The notes under the pieces were generated by a model. It was given only the letters and a program-made list of their open reading frames with translations, did not search any database and was not told the origin of the DNA. 64,000 nt of DNA from Bacillus fonticola (GTDB lineage Bacteria > Bacillota > Bacilli > Bacillales > JC228), in contig NZ_CP052135.1 of assembly GCF_012955605.1 (NCBI RefSeq), forward strand, positions 2,926,711 through 2,990,710, in the 5' to 3' direction. The number at the start of each line of letters is the position of its first letter. Position 1 is the first letter of the stretch. This document shows positions 16,992-25,264 of this stretch, in pieces. The position numbers were made by a program, and so were the translations under genes.

Positions 16992-18391
16992 AAAAGCTTT
17001 GGCGCCGATTTCGGGGCGAAGGGAAACACAAGAAAAAATTACTGCATAAATACACAGGGATTTTACTGGTAGGTATATTATTTTTCCCGCTCTCCTTCCC
17101 CCTCACGACAGTTTTCATTTATTTACCTGCAGAAGTGTTGTCAGATGCCTCCCTTCCGTATGCAAACTTAACGGATTTGGAAGACACCTTTCATGAGGAA
17201 GTGGACCGTCTACCTTCTTCCCCATCACAGATAGAAGCTTTTTTGAAAGAGTGGCATAAAAAATATCCAGACGCCTCTTTATTTTGGTTGAATCGTGAAG
17301 GATACCTGCAACAGTTTTTTGGGGCTGAACCACAAAATCTAATACCAGGTCCGTGGACACCAGGAGACACGGTGCAGTTTATGAAAGATAACTACGATAG
17401 TGATCCTTTTACAATTGTAGCCTTTATTGGAGAATCCAAAAATGAGGGGTTCGCCGTATTCCAAGTAGACCGATCCTTAACCGAAACCCCCTTGGACAAC
17501 TTCACAAAAAAATACGGAATTTATTTTTACGCATTCATGTTCGTTTTTTTAGCGGCATTTCTGTTTATATCGTGGCGCTTTTTTAGAGGAATCCAAAAAA
17601 GACTGGTCCAGCTTGAACACGGTATGCATCAATTAGACGATGAAGGCATCCCAACCCCTGTGCTGATTACAAAGGACGATGAAATTGGAGCTCTTGAGCA
17701 TTCATTCCAGGAAATGGTCGCCCAACTTAAAGAAGATCGTAGGAAGCAAAAAGAGGAGGAACAGCTACGAAAGGATTTAATTGCGCACCTCTCACACGAC
17801 TTAAAAACACCGCTAACTGCTTTACGCGGACAGCTTTACCAATTGCAACAAGAGCCACAAAACGAAAAGAGCACACACATTACAACGCAAATGAATCAAA
17901 AAATCATGCACATAAGTCAGTATATGGAGCAGCTACTTTCCTATACACTCTTAAGTGCTGGACGATATCAATTTGAGCCCACTACAGTAGATTTGCAAAA
18001 GAAACTACGGAGTTTTCTCGCTATATGGTATCCATCATTCGAAAAGAGAGGGATCCAGGTTAAAGTGGACATACCGGAAACACCCGTAAGAACACGTCTC
18101 GACCCGTCTTGGTTGGAGCGAATTGTCGATAACTGCATGAGTAACATACTCCAGCATGCAACCGGTGCGACCACAGTAACGTGCATACTCGTTACTACCG
18201 AAAACACGTGGATAGTTAAGTTTATAGATAATGGACAAGGAATAAAAGCGGAATCGAAAACACGCGGCGCACGGGTTGGTTTGTCGATCGTTTCACTTAT
18301 GTGCGAACGGATGAACGTGACGTGGTCCATTGACTCCATTGAAGGAAAAGGAACTGTCGTCACTTTCTCTGGGGATACCTTTTATCCGTAG
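16988..18391 (+). CDS. Membrane sensor histidine kinase
   Basis: 467 residues: first membrane segment about 25-48, an extracellular domain of ~130 residues, second segment about 180-200, HAMP about 200-255, HisKA with LSHDLKTPLTAL (phospho-His), and HATPase with N box DNCMSNILQHA, G1 DNGQGI and G2 GARVGLSIV. The architecture resembles kinases that sense lantibiotics (SpaK, CprK); the ligand is unknown. Confidence 0.93.
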   Translation: MKKLWRRFRGEGKHKKKLLHKYTGILLVGILFFPLSFPLTTVFIYLPAEVLSDASLPYANLTDLEDTFHEEVDRLPSSPSQIEAFLKEWHKKYPDASLFWLNREGYLQQFFGAEPQNLIPGPWTPGDTVQFMKDNYDSDPFTIVAFIGESKNEGFAVFQVDRSLTETPLDNFTKKYGIYFYAFMFVFLAAFLFISWRFFRGIQKRLVQLEHGMHQLDDEGIPTPVLITKDDEIGALEHSFQEMVAQLKEDRRKQKEEEQLRKDLIAHLSHDLKTPLTALRGQLYQLQQEPQNEKSTHITTQMNQKIMHISQYMEQLLSYTLLSAGRYQFEPTTVDLQKKLRSFLAIWYPSFEKRGIQVKVDIPETPVRTRLDPSWLERIVDNCMSNILQHATGATTVTCILVTTENTWIVKFIDNGQGIKAESKTRGARVGLSIVSLMCERMNVTWSIDSIEGKGTVVTFSGDTFYP

Positions 18392-18472
18392 TCGTCCGCC
18401 CCATCATTTGTTGTTTTAATAAAAGCCAGGATCAATACGAAAACATTCGAAATTGTGTGGGGGAATTGCAAG

Positions 18473-18613
18473 GTGACCATTCGTAAAGCATATACACGTG
18501 CTGGTTCTGATTCAAGTGGCAGGGCTGATATTCAAGCAGATTTGAAAACGTTTCAAGATTTAGGTGTGTACGGAATGAGTGCACTCCCCAACCGTGGTGG
18601 CGATAGATCCTAA
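18473..18613 (+). pseudogene. Remnant of thiD/pdxK (hydroxymethylpyrimidine/pyridoxine kinase), N-terminus only
   Basis: A 46-codon frame with [21 protein letters not shown] then GVYGMSAL matches the N-terminal substrate-binding region of ThiD/PdxK ([18 protein letters not shown]). The reading then runs into unrelated residues and a stop, so about 80% of the gene is gone. It starts with GTG at a weak site. Relic only; it sits in the 314-base gap between the kinase and yojF, which holds no other gene. Confidence 0.8.
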
Positions 18614-18705
18614 CAATTCACCCCCAATCCCCATAATCGCTTTTTCCCAACAACTTTAGTATGATAATGGTAACAAACTATTGCCTGCTACTCGGAGGGA
18701 TCTAC

Positions 18706-19056
18706 ATGAAGCCGATCACTACGAAACCGCTTCAACAAGCGATCGACGCGTTTCAAGAACAAGAAGTATATATCCATTTAGAGACAACAAATGGAGCCTA
18801 CGCGACACATCATGGCGGGAAGGCATTTTCTGCTGGTGCCTACATTCGCAACGCAAAAGTGCGATACGAATATGGTCGTATCGCTGGGGACGGTCCTTTT
18901 CGCATTGGACTCAAACTCGGTGAACTTGGCTGGGTATATGCAGAAGGGTGTACACACTTTGAAATGGACGATCAAGGAAGGCTGCTCGTTGCCGGACACG
19001 ATGATCAAGGCAAACTCGCTGTTGCGCTCCAATTGAGTTTAACTCCATTTGAATAG
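18706..19056 (+). CDS. yojF: YojF family protein (DUF1806)
   Basis: 116 residues with GAYIRNAKVRYEYGRIAGDGPFRIGLKL and GWVYAEGCTHFE, typical of YojF, a small protein of unknown function always found next to bshB2. The ATG at 18706 follows CGGAGGG; the frame upstream to 18661 is not needed. Six bases separate it from bshB2. Confidence 0.88.
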   Translation: MKPITTKPLQQAIDAFQEQEVYIHLETTNGAYATHHGGKAFSAGAYIRNAKVRYEYGRIAGDGPFRIGLKLGELGWVYAEGCTHFEMDDQGRLLVAGHDDQGKLAVALQLSLTPFE

Positions 19057-19062
19057 GAAGGG

Positions 19063-19740
19063 ATGTATTCAGTAATGAAATCCGAACAACACGTACTCGT
19101 TGTGTTTCCTCATCCAGATGACGAGGCATTCGGCGTATCAGGTACGATTATGACACATCTTGCCGAGGGAACACCTGTCACATATGCCTGCTTGACACTT
19201 GGGGAAATGGGACGTAATTTAGGGAATCCCCCTTTTGCTACACGAGAATCATTACCGTTCATCCGCAAACAGGAGCTCGAGGACGCCGCACGCGTAATGG
19301 GTGTTGAAGATGTACGGATGCTTGGTATTCGGGACAAGACCGTAGAATTTTTGAATGATCGGGACTTAACTGATCGAATCACTGCTTTGTTAGATGAATT
19401 GCAACCTTCAAAGGTGATCACGTTTTATCCGGGTTATTCTGTTCATCCCGATCACGACGCTACCGGAAGAGCTGTTGTTCGTGCGGTTGGACGTATTCCT
19501 AAGGACCAACAACCGACACTACATTGTGTGGCCTTCTCCAAAAATTGCGTAGACGAACTCGGGCCACCTAATATCGTCCATGACGTCTCTCGCTTTATGC
19601 AAAGAAAAATAGAAACGGTCAAAGCACACAAATCCCAAACTCAGCTCACCACCTCCACATGGGAGGAAAAAATTGCTGATGGCGATACGGAAATGATTCA
19701 ATGGATTACGAACGAACGCTTTTGGACTTATCAATGGTAA
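19063..19740 (+). CDS. bshB2: Bacillithiol biosynthesis deacetylase BshB2
   Basis: Zn-dependent LmbE-family deacetylase that converts GlcNAc-malate to GlcN-malate in bacillithiol synthesis. The zinc site HPDDEAFG near residue 17 and the later YSVHPDHDATGRAV (third His) are visible. Family alignment favours the ATG at 19075 (MKSEQHVLVVFPHPDDE); the ATG at 19063 abuts AGGAAGGG. Downstream of yojF as in B. subtilis yojFG. Confidence 0.92.
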   Translation: MYSVMKSEQHVLVVFPHPDDEAFGVSGTIMTHLAEGTPVTYACLTLGEMGRNLGNPPFATRESLPFIRKQELEDAARVMGVEDVRMLGIRDKTVEFLNDRDLTDRITALLDELQPSKVITFYPGYSVHPDHDATGRAVVRAVGRIPKDQQPTLHCVAFSKNCVDELGPPNIVHDVSRFMQRKIETVKAHKSQTQLTTSTWEEKIADGDTEMIQWITNERFWTYQW

Positions 19741-19751
19741 GAGCGAATTTT

Positions 19752-19780
19752 AGCCCCACATATATTGTGGGGCTTTTTTG
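19752..19780 (+). terminator. yojF-bshB2 terminator
   Basis: AGCCCCACA and TGTGGGGCT form a 9-bp stem (19752-19760, 19766-19774) followed by TTTTTTG. Confidence 0.88.
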
Positions 19781-19800
19781 ATGGGGGATAGAGTAAGTCT

Positions 19801-20240
19801 GGATTTAGGATATTTGCCCCTGATCGCGGATATCTGCCCCTCACCGCGGATATCTGCCCCTGACCGCGGATATCTGCCCCTGTTCGCGGATATCTTCCCC
19901 TGATCGCGGATATATTCCCCTGATCGCGGATATCTGCTCCTGATCGCGGATATCTGCTCCTGTTCGCGGATATCTGCCCCTGACCGCGGATATATTCCCC
20001 TGATCGCGGATATCTGCCCCTCACCGCGGATATATTCCCCTGATCGCGGATATCTGCCCCTCACCGCGGATATCTTCCCCTCACCGCGGATATATTCCCC
20101 TGATCGCGGATATCTGCCCCTCACCGCGGATATATTCCCCTGATCGCGGATATCTGCCCCTCACCGCGGATATATTCCCCTGATCGCGGATATCTGCTCC
20201 TGACCGCGGATATCTTCCCCTCACCGCGGATATCTGCTCC
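19801..20240. repeat. 20-bp tandem array, CGCGGATAT family, 21 full units plus one decayed
   Basis: From 19821 to 20240 there are 21 units of exactly 20 bp with no insertion or deletion, core CGCGGATAT. Each unit varies at two places: the three bases before CGCGG (GAT, GAC, CAC, GTT) and the 3' part (CTGCCCC, ATTCCCC, CTTCCCC, CTGCTCC). The unit at 19801-19820 is degenerate. A 40-bp higher-order pair (GAT/CTGCCCC then CAC/ATTCCCC) recurs several times. It lies between convergent bshB2 and the GntR gene. Minus-strand ORFs of 97 and 124 codons here are artefacts. Confidence 0.95.
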
Positions 20241-20283
20241 TCGCTATCAATCAAATCTCACCTTTTATCCATCAAACGGAATA

Positions 20284-20315
20284 AGCCGACCTGCTTACAA
20301 AGGGTCAGGTCGGCT
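20284..20315. terminator. Hairpin at the end of the NagR-like gene
   Basis: AGCCGACCTG and CAGGTCGGCT (20284-20293, 20306-20315) make a perfect 10-bp stem 18 bases past the GntR stop. The minus-strand tail is only weakly T-rich, so termination is probable but not certain. Confidence 0.5.
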
Positions 20316-20333
20316 CTAACAGCGTTCAATCAT

Positions 20334-21053
20334 TCAAGATTGCCGAATCGAAATCGTAAAAGTATACTTATCACCACGATAAATCGATTTCGACCATTCA
20401 ATCGGGTCTCCATGCACGGTACGCGTAATCCGGTTAATAATTAGAACAGGTGCACCTTCTTCAATCTGCAGCGCCTCTGCCTCCTCTTGTGTTGCAAGTC
20501 CTGCATCAATTGCTTGATCAGCTTCAGCGAGTAAAAGACCACACTCGGTTTGCAAAAATGAATACAAGGAATGTTGCGCAAGCTTTTCCTCTGTCAACCC
20601 TTTTACTTCATTAGCTGGTAAATACGTATATTCAATCGCCATTGGAAATTCATCGGCATAGCGAATTCGAGACACGTAGTAAACCGGGGTATTTTCCTTC
20701 ATTAATAACACATCGGATACTTCTTCATGGGCAGGAATAATCTCAAACTGCAGCAAACGGGAAGACGGCGTCATACCTCTTGAACGAATGTCCTCTGTGA
20801 AGCTAGTCAGTCCATAAAGGGGTTGCTCTAGCTTTTGTTCCTGGACATACGTCCCACTCCCTCTTCGCCGCAATAATAATCCTTCAATCACAAGCTGTTC
20901 AACCGCATGCCGAAGTGTCATACGACTCACTCCAAATTGATCACACAGCTTCCGCTCAGGGGGTATGAGTTGACCTGGTTTGTATATACCAGCATAAATT
21001 TGTTCTTTTAACGTGTCAGCAATTGCTACGTAACGGGGAACATTCGGGTTCAT
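20334..21053 (-). CDS. GntR-family repressor with UTRA domain (NagR/YvoA-like)
   Basis: 239 residues. N-terminal winged HTH with PPERKLCDQFGVSRMTLRHAVEQLVIEGLL, then a UTRA effector domain (QPLYGLTSFTEDIRSRG, VYYVSRIRYADEFPMAIEYTYLP). Length and sequence style match NagR, which senses GlcN-6-P/GlcNAc-6-P. A perfect copy of the core of the NagR site lies upstream, supporting autoregulation. I use ATG 21053; a GTG at 21065 is possible. No nag genes are in the window, so its regulon is elsewhere. Confidence 0.88.
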   Translation of the reverse strand: MNPNVPRYVAIADTLKEQIYAGIYKPGQLIPPERKLCDQFGVSRMTLRHAVEQLVIEGLLLRRRGSGTYVQEQKLEQPLYGLTSFTEDIRSRGMTPSSRLLQFEIIPAHEEVSDVLLMKENTPVYYVSRIRYADEFPMAIEYTYLPANEVKGLTEEKLAQHSLYSFLQTECGLLLAEADQAIDAGLATQEEAEALQIEEGAPVLIINRITRTVHGDPIEWSKSIYRGDKYTFTISIRQS

Positions 21054-21098
21054 CTCGCCACCCACCTTTCCCTGCTATCGTAGCAATTCTGGACACCC

Positions 21099-21111
21099 GT
21101 TGTCTATACCA
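21099..21111 (-). promoter_or_regulatory. NagR-type operator (dre-like)
   Basis: The minus strand reads TGGTATAGACAAC, identical to the core of the B. subtilis NagR/YvoA site ATTGGTATAGACAACT (from memory). It is 46 bases upstream of the GntR start. Related half-sites TTGGTATA (21119-21126, plus strand) and AATTGGTATAGT (21178-21189, minus strand) follow within 80 bases. Confidence 0.7.
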
Positions 21112-21201
21112 CCTTAACTTGGTATAAATACATTTTCCTTCAATGTCATCGATCCCGTTTCTCCATCTCCACTCGATACTATACCAATTTCCGTAAGACC
21201 A

Positions 21202-21576
21202 TTACTTTGTCATCTTAGATTCTTTCTCAGCACGTGATAAGATAAGATAGCTAACACCGGCTGCTAGGAGTGCCACTAAAACTAATAGACTCGCGAAATA
21301 CCAAGTGTTCTCCAGTACCATCTCGCCTAGTGCCACCCATACATCCATCATCCCTGGAAATAAAGCGGCGACAATTCCAATGCCGATTACAACAAGTCCC
21401 CATACCGTACCAAATCGATACATGAGGGCTCCTAATGCAAACATTACAAAGATCAAAAGTGTATTGATTGCAAAATCAAATCCAGCCATATACCAAACCG
21501 ATGGGCTCTCCACCCAAAACTCTACAACATGAAGCACGGCGACTCCTGAGATTGAGATCCCTACCGCCTCAAACGA
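21202..21576 (-). pseudogene. ABC permease C-terminal fragment (YtrA-type operon remnant)
   Basis: A hydrophobic frame with three or four membrane segments (FDFAINTLLIFVMFALGALMY, GLVVIGIGIVAALFPG, ASLLVLVALLAAGVSYLIL) and a charged tail. It resembles the C-terminal part of an ABC-2 permease. The frame is open up from 21576, where an in-frame TAG separates it from the ATPase start fragment. A GTG at 21537 could start a 111-residue protein, but no ribosome site is evident. I read it as the product of an internal deletion. Confidence 0.6.
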
Positions 21577-21663
21577 CTATCCTATATAGTAAACTTGAAA
21601 TGACACATCGTCTAACGCTATCCTCTCGCCATACCGCTTAGTCACATTCTGCAAATCAATCAT
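21577..21663 (-). pseudogene. ABC transporter ATPase, first 24 codons only
   Basis: MIDLQNVTKRYGERIALDDV is the standard N-terminus of an ABC ATPase, but the frame ends at a TAG after 28 codons, before Walker A. It overlaps the end of the GntR gene by 8 bases, as in ytrA-ytrB type operons. The stop is in the same frame as the permease fragment that follows, so the ATPase body and permease front have been lost in one deletion. Confidence 0.75.
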
Positions 21664-22030
21664 TCTTCTCTTCCCCCTTCTCCACCATGTCAAAGATATC
21701 TTGTTTAGACAGGTGTAAACGCTTTGCCTCATTTTGCATAGGAACGACAAAGCGCAAATAGAATTGCTGTTTTCGTTCCTCGAGTAGCTGTTGTCTTGCC
21801 CCTTCTTGAACAAACATTCCGATCCCTCGCTTCTTGTACAAAATGCCTTCCTCGACGAGCTTGTTGACCCCTTTGGCCGCTGTAGCAGGGTTAATTTGAA
21901 AATGAGTAGCAAATTCATTTGTTGAAGGTACGCGTTCCCCTTCTTGTATAGAGCCATCTACAATTGCGTCCGCGATGCGTTCTGCAATTTGTTGGAAGAT
22001 GGGGCGATTATCTTGAAATCTGGTAGACAA
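21656..22030 (-). CDS. GntR-family regulator, YtrA type
   Basis: 124 residues: winged HTH (PIFQQIAERIADAIVDGSIQEGE, PSTNEFATHFQINPATAAKGVNKLVEEGILYKK) and the short two-helix C-terminal dimer domain typical of YtrA. Such repressors control adjacent ABC transporters induced by cell-wall antibiotics; here the transporter is destroyed, so its role may be lost. GAAGGAGG precedes the start. Confidence 0.9.
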   Translation of the reverse strand: MSTRFQDNRPIFQQIAERIADAIVDGSIQEGERVPSTNEFATHFQINPATAAKGVNKLVEEGILYKKRGIGMFVQEGARQQLLEERKQQFYLRFVVPMQNEAKRLHLSKQDIFDMVEKGEEKND

Positions 22031-22146
22031 TTCATCGCCTCCTTCAGTTTGTTATTTGGTTAATTACTTATGTAACTAACTATATGACAGACCAACCTGT
22101 TTTGGCAACCCCTTTTGGAATAATTTACCCGTCAATATTCGACAAA

Positions 22147-22173
22147 GGACGATCCCCTTAACGAGGACCGTCC
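22147..22173 (-). terminator. Hairpin after citR
   Basis: GGACGATCC and GGACCGTCC arms (one mismatch) lie just past the citR stop. The T run is weak. Confidence 0.4.
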
Positions 22174-22177
22174 AGCT

Positions 22178-23059
22178 TCAATTCATATAGGTAGACAGGA
22201 TCATCTCTGTAAAAGCCTTTTCTAATGAGTGATTATATTTCATTAGAGCAAACGCATGGGCTTTCGGTGGTTGAATTCGGTGTGGAAAGATTTCCATCAC
22301 CCGACCCTCTAACCGTTCACGGCGCACAGTTGAGGCTGGCACATATGTGAAGCCTAATCCCTCTTCAACAAAGCGCTTTGCAATGTGCACTTGTGACACG
22401 CGTATCATTTTTACTTGTGGGTAAGTGATCTGCACGTCTACATACAAATCTCCCCAGATTCCTGGATGATGATCGGTGAACAGTGTAAACTGGCTAAATA
22501 CCTCTTCCTCTTGTAACGGTGGTCCAGAATCATGATCGACTCCATCGTGTGGAGCTATGCAAATAACGGGCTCTTCAAAAAGCGCTTCTGTTAAGCACCT
22601 GGTTGATCGCGCTGGCAAGCAACTGACACCATAGTCCACGCCACCTCGTAATACAGCTTCTTCAATTTCCTTTGATTCCATTACTTGAATCGACATGTCT
22701 ACCTGTGGATGGTTGTGTTGAAAGGTTGTCAATACAGTAGGCAAAACGGTCTCAGCAAGTACCGGGGAAATGGCGATATGAAACGGTTGTACCCTCCCTT
22801 GTTGAAGAGAATGGACCCGTTCTTGCAAATTTTCCGTCGCTTGTAAATAGCGCTTTGCCTCCGCAAACACGATGCGTCCTTCTTCTGTTAATTGCACTCG
22901 CTGTTTTGTTCGCTGAAATAGCTGGATACCAAAATGGGTTTCCAGCCTTTGTATATGTAAAGTGACTGTTGGTTGAGAAACGAACAATTCTTCTGATGCT
23001 TTGCGAAAGTTTTCATGCCTAGCCGCTGCGCAAAATGTGCGTAGCCACGATGTCTCCAT
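22178..23059 (-). CDS. citR: LysR-family regulator CitR
   Basis: 293 residues: N-terminal HTH (ARHENFRKASEELFVSQPTVTLHIQRLE) and a periplasmic-binding-like effector domain. It is divergent from citA with 107 bases between start codons, the arrangement of B. subtilis citR-citA, where CitR represses citA. The symbol rests on that synteny. Confidence 0.88.
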   Translation of the reverse strand: METSWLRTFCAAARHENFRKASEELFVSQPTVTLHIQRLETHFGIQLFQRTKQRVQLTEEGRIVFAEAKRYLQATENLQERVHSLQQGRVQPFHIAISPVLAETVLPTVLTTFQHNHPQVDMSIQVMESKEIEEAVLRGGVDYGVSCLPARSTRCLTEALFEEPVICIAPHDGVDHDSGPPLQEEEVFSQFTLFTDHHPGIWGDLYVDVQITYPQVKMIRVSQVHIAKRFVEEGLGFTYVPASTVRRERLEGRVMEIFPHRIQPPKAHAFALMKYNHSLEKAFTEMILSTYMN

Positions 23060-23079
23060 TGCAAATCCCCCACTTGATT

Positions 23080-23128
23080 ATTAGTACTAATTAACTTCTT
23101 CATATATTGTTAATTTTCCTTTATGAAG
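23080..23128. promoter_or_regulatory. Putative CitR operators between citR and citA
   Basis: A perfect 12-bp palindrome ATTAGTACTAAT (23080-23091) and an inverted pair CTTCATA/TATGAAG (23098-23104, 23122-23128) lie between the divergent genes. LysR proteins usually bind such dyads. The assignment is by position. Confidence 0.5.
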
Positions 23129-23166
23129 GTGCCCCATATACTTACAACTATAGGGAGGAGATTTCT

Positions 23167-24264
23167 ATGTATGCGAAAGGTTTAAAAGGTATCGTAGCAA
23201 CCGAAACAGCGATCAGTCACATTGATGGGCAGGCTGGTGTTTGTTTGTACAGAGATAAGCCACTGGGAGAATTAATGGAAGGGTTCTCTTTTGAGAGTGT
23301 CATGTTCCTTCTTTTAAATGGAGAGGAAGCTTCACCTAAGCAAGAACAGTTACTTCGAGAAGAAATGCAAACATACCGTACGATTCCCGCTCGTACGATC
23401 AAGCTTTTAGAGGATACGCCAAAGCAAGTCGGCATGATGAGCGCGATCCGCACCGCTGTCTCTTCTTTACAAGAGGAAGACCCAGTACAGGATTCAATGA
23501 AGGAAGCTATCCGAATTATTTCAGCCCTTCCTACCATTGTCGCCTATCGATACCGCTCGCTACATGATTTAGTGCTGATTCCACCACAAAGTGAATCTAG
23601 CCATATTGAGAACTTTTTGACGATGCTCCACGGAAGGCAACCGACGAACGACGTTGTCCGGGCTTTGGAAACATACACCATCCTTACAATGGAACATGGG
23701 CTGAATGCTTCTACGTTTGCCGCACGGGTAACCGTATCTCCTCGATCTGACATCTATTCCGGTGTCACCGCGGCGATCGGAGCAATGAAAGGGCCTTTGC
23801 ACGGGGGGGCTCCTTCCGAAGTAACAAGCCTGTTACAAGAAATTCGAGATGCCAGAGATGCGCGATCTGTGTTAGAGCGAAAAATTAAAAACGGCGAGCG
23901 ACTCATGGGGTTCGGGCACAGACTATATAAAACTGTGGATCCTCGAGCTGCTACTTTAAAAGGGTTTCTTTTAAATGAACAACCCGATAATAACTGGTTT
24001 CAGCTTGCACTTCACGTAGAGTCTATCGCCGTAGATTGTTTGGAAAAACATAAACCAGGACGGGGATTGCACGCAAATGTTGAATATTACGCTGCAGCGA
24101 TTATGCAGGCGGTTGAAATCGCTCCAATGCTCTTCACGCCTATTTTCACGATGGCACGCTCAGTAGGTTGGTGCGCACACATTTTAGAACAACAAGAAGA
24201 GGATGTACTATTCCGCCCTCTCGCCCGTTACATTGGCCAGAGCGCTGTGACAGAATCACCATAA
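23167..24264 (+). CDS. citA: Citrate synthase I (minor)
   Basis: Condenses acetyl-CoA and oxaloacetate to citrate. 365 residues; KGLKGIVATETAISHIDG at the N-terminus and active-site segments LEHGLNAS-like TMEHGLNASTFAAR, GPLHGGAPSEV and MGFGHRLYKTVDPRA (catalytic His residues), with a C-terminal GRGLHANVEYYAA. ATG at 23167 follows GGGAGGAG; a longer frame from 23107 lacks one. Paired with divergent citR. Confidence 0.93.
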   Translation: MYAKGLKGIVATETAISHIDGQAGVCLYRDKPLGELMEGFSFESVMFLLLNGEEASPKQEQLLREEMQTYRTIPARTIKLLEDTPKQVGMMSAIRTAVSSLQEEDPVQDSMKEAIRIISALPTIVAYRYRSLHDLVLIPPQSESSHIENFLTMLHGRQPTNDVVRALETYTILTMEHGLNASTFAARVTVSPRSDIYSGVTAAIGAMKGPLHGGAPSEVTSLLQEIRDARDARSVLERKIKNGERLMGFGHRLYKTVDPRAATLKGFLLNEQPDNNWFQLALHVESIAVDCLEKHKPGRGLHANVEYYAAAIMQAVEIAPMLFTPIFTMARSVGWCAHILEQQEEDVLFRPLARYIGQSAVTESP

Positions 24265-24304
24265 AATAAATGGTACAGCTTTTTTTCGCTGTACCACTTA
24301 TTTT
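24264..24304. terminator. Bidirectional terminator between citA and the DUF3889 gene
   Basis: TGGTACAGC and GCTGTACCA (24271-24279, 24288-24296) form a 9-bp stem extended by A-rich and T-rich arms on both sides. It serves the convergent genes. Confidence 0.8.
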
Positions 24305-24636
24305 GAAACTTCTTTAAAAGTAATTTCGTTTACTTGCTCAGTTTTCGTATCGAATTGAATGTCCACAATCACGCCGAACTCCTTGTCTTTACCTTTTAAC
24401 CATAGCTTGAATTTCTCACTGCTAAATTTCTCCCCATCGTCCCTGCCAACATGATGATAATCAATAATTTTGGCATTAGGATACTGTTTTGTTGTTTTCT
24501 GCATAGCAAGTTTACCCCATTTGGCATACGGGGGTTTCTCTGCCATTATGGTATGACCTGCGTCACTAGGAGTTACAACTGAATTTCCAACTAACAACAT
24601 GGTAAAAACCACTACACTTACTAACAGCTTCTTCAT
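24298..24636 (-). CDS. Secreted DUF3889 (YqzG-like) protein
   Basis: 112 residues with a signal peptide (MKKLLVSVVVFTMLLVGNSVV, cleavage near residue 28) and the DUF3889 body: YAKWGKLAMQKTTKQYPNAKI, then DYHHVGRD and FGVIVDIQFDTKTEQV. Function unknown; exported. The ATG at 24636 has AAGGAG nine bases upstream. Confidence 0.82.
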   Translation of the reverse strand: MKKLLVSVVVFTMLLVGNSVVTPSDAGHTIMAEKPPYAKWGKLAMQKTTKQYPNAKIIDYHHVGRDDGEKFSSEKFKLWLKGKDKEFGVIVDIQFDTKTEQVNEITFKEVSK

Positions 24637-24780
24637 ACATGAAAACTCCTTCTTTTTAGTATAGATTTCACAAGCTACCATACTTTTATCCATTTGACTT
24701 ACCGTACCACTCGCCCCGTTACACAGGTACCGGTGTCATGATAGAATGGAACCTATCACGAACGGACAGGAGCGATCATC

Positions 24781-25188
24781 ATGAACAAACCACACAACGA
24801 AGCATACAAAGCAGTAAGAACCTTTCACGAAAGCTTCCATCTCCCATACGAAGACAAACCTACATTATTAACAGAGGAACGCGCACAAAAAAGAGCGGCC
24901 TGGATGCGTGAAGAGATTGAGGAGTTTATAGAAGCAGTGCAGGACAAGGATTTAGTAGGTCAGGCAGATGCTATGATTGACCTCATTTACTTTGCATTTG
25001 GTACGCTTGTTGAAGCTGGGACAGAGCCGAACGACTTGTTCAACATCGTTCACCAAGCAAACATGGATAAGCTTTGGGAAGATGGAAAACCTCGCTACCG
25101 TGAAGATGGGAAAGTTATCAAGCCTAAAAATTGGGAGGCTCCAGAACCAAAGCTTGCGGACGCTGTTACGAAACAATTATCTAAATAA
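24781..25188 (+). CDS. MazG-like / PRA-PH superfamily nucleotide pyrophosphohydrolase
   Basis: 135 residues, all-alpha. The metal-binding EEIEEFIEA (residues ~43-51) and DAMIDLIYFAFG (residues ~62-73) give the ExxE...ExxD-like pattern of MazG/dUTPase-2 type enzymes, which hydrolyse abnormal nucleotides. C-terminal GKPRYREDGKVIKPKNWEAPEP is common to this family. Single gene with its own promoter region. Confidence 0.8.
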   Translation: MNKPHNEAYKAVRTFHESFHLPYEDKPTLLTEERAQKRAAWMREEIEEFIEAVQDKDLVGQADAMIDLIYFAFGTLVEAGTEPNDLFNIVHQANMDKLWEDGKPRYREDGKVIKPKNWEAPEPKLADAVTKQLSK

Positions 25189-25264
25189 ACCTATATAATT
25201 CAGGTTCTCTATAAAAGGGAGTTTTTGTCCTTAGTCTGGATTTGTGCCTGATTAGTCCGCACAC

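Noticed and set aside
19731..20124. Minus-strand frames over the 19.8 kb array
   Set aside because: Same artefact: the RYPRSG-type repeat peptides arise from the 20-bp unit in each frame.
19801..20240. CRISPR array
   Set aside because: The units are contiguous 20-mers with no unique spacers and no cas genes nearby. The same applies to the arrays at 60.6 and 63.1 kb.
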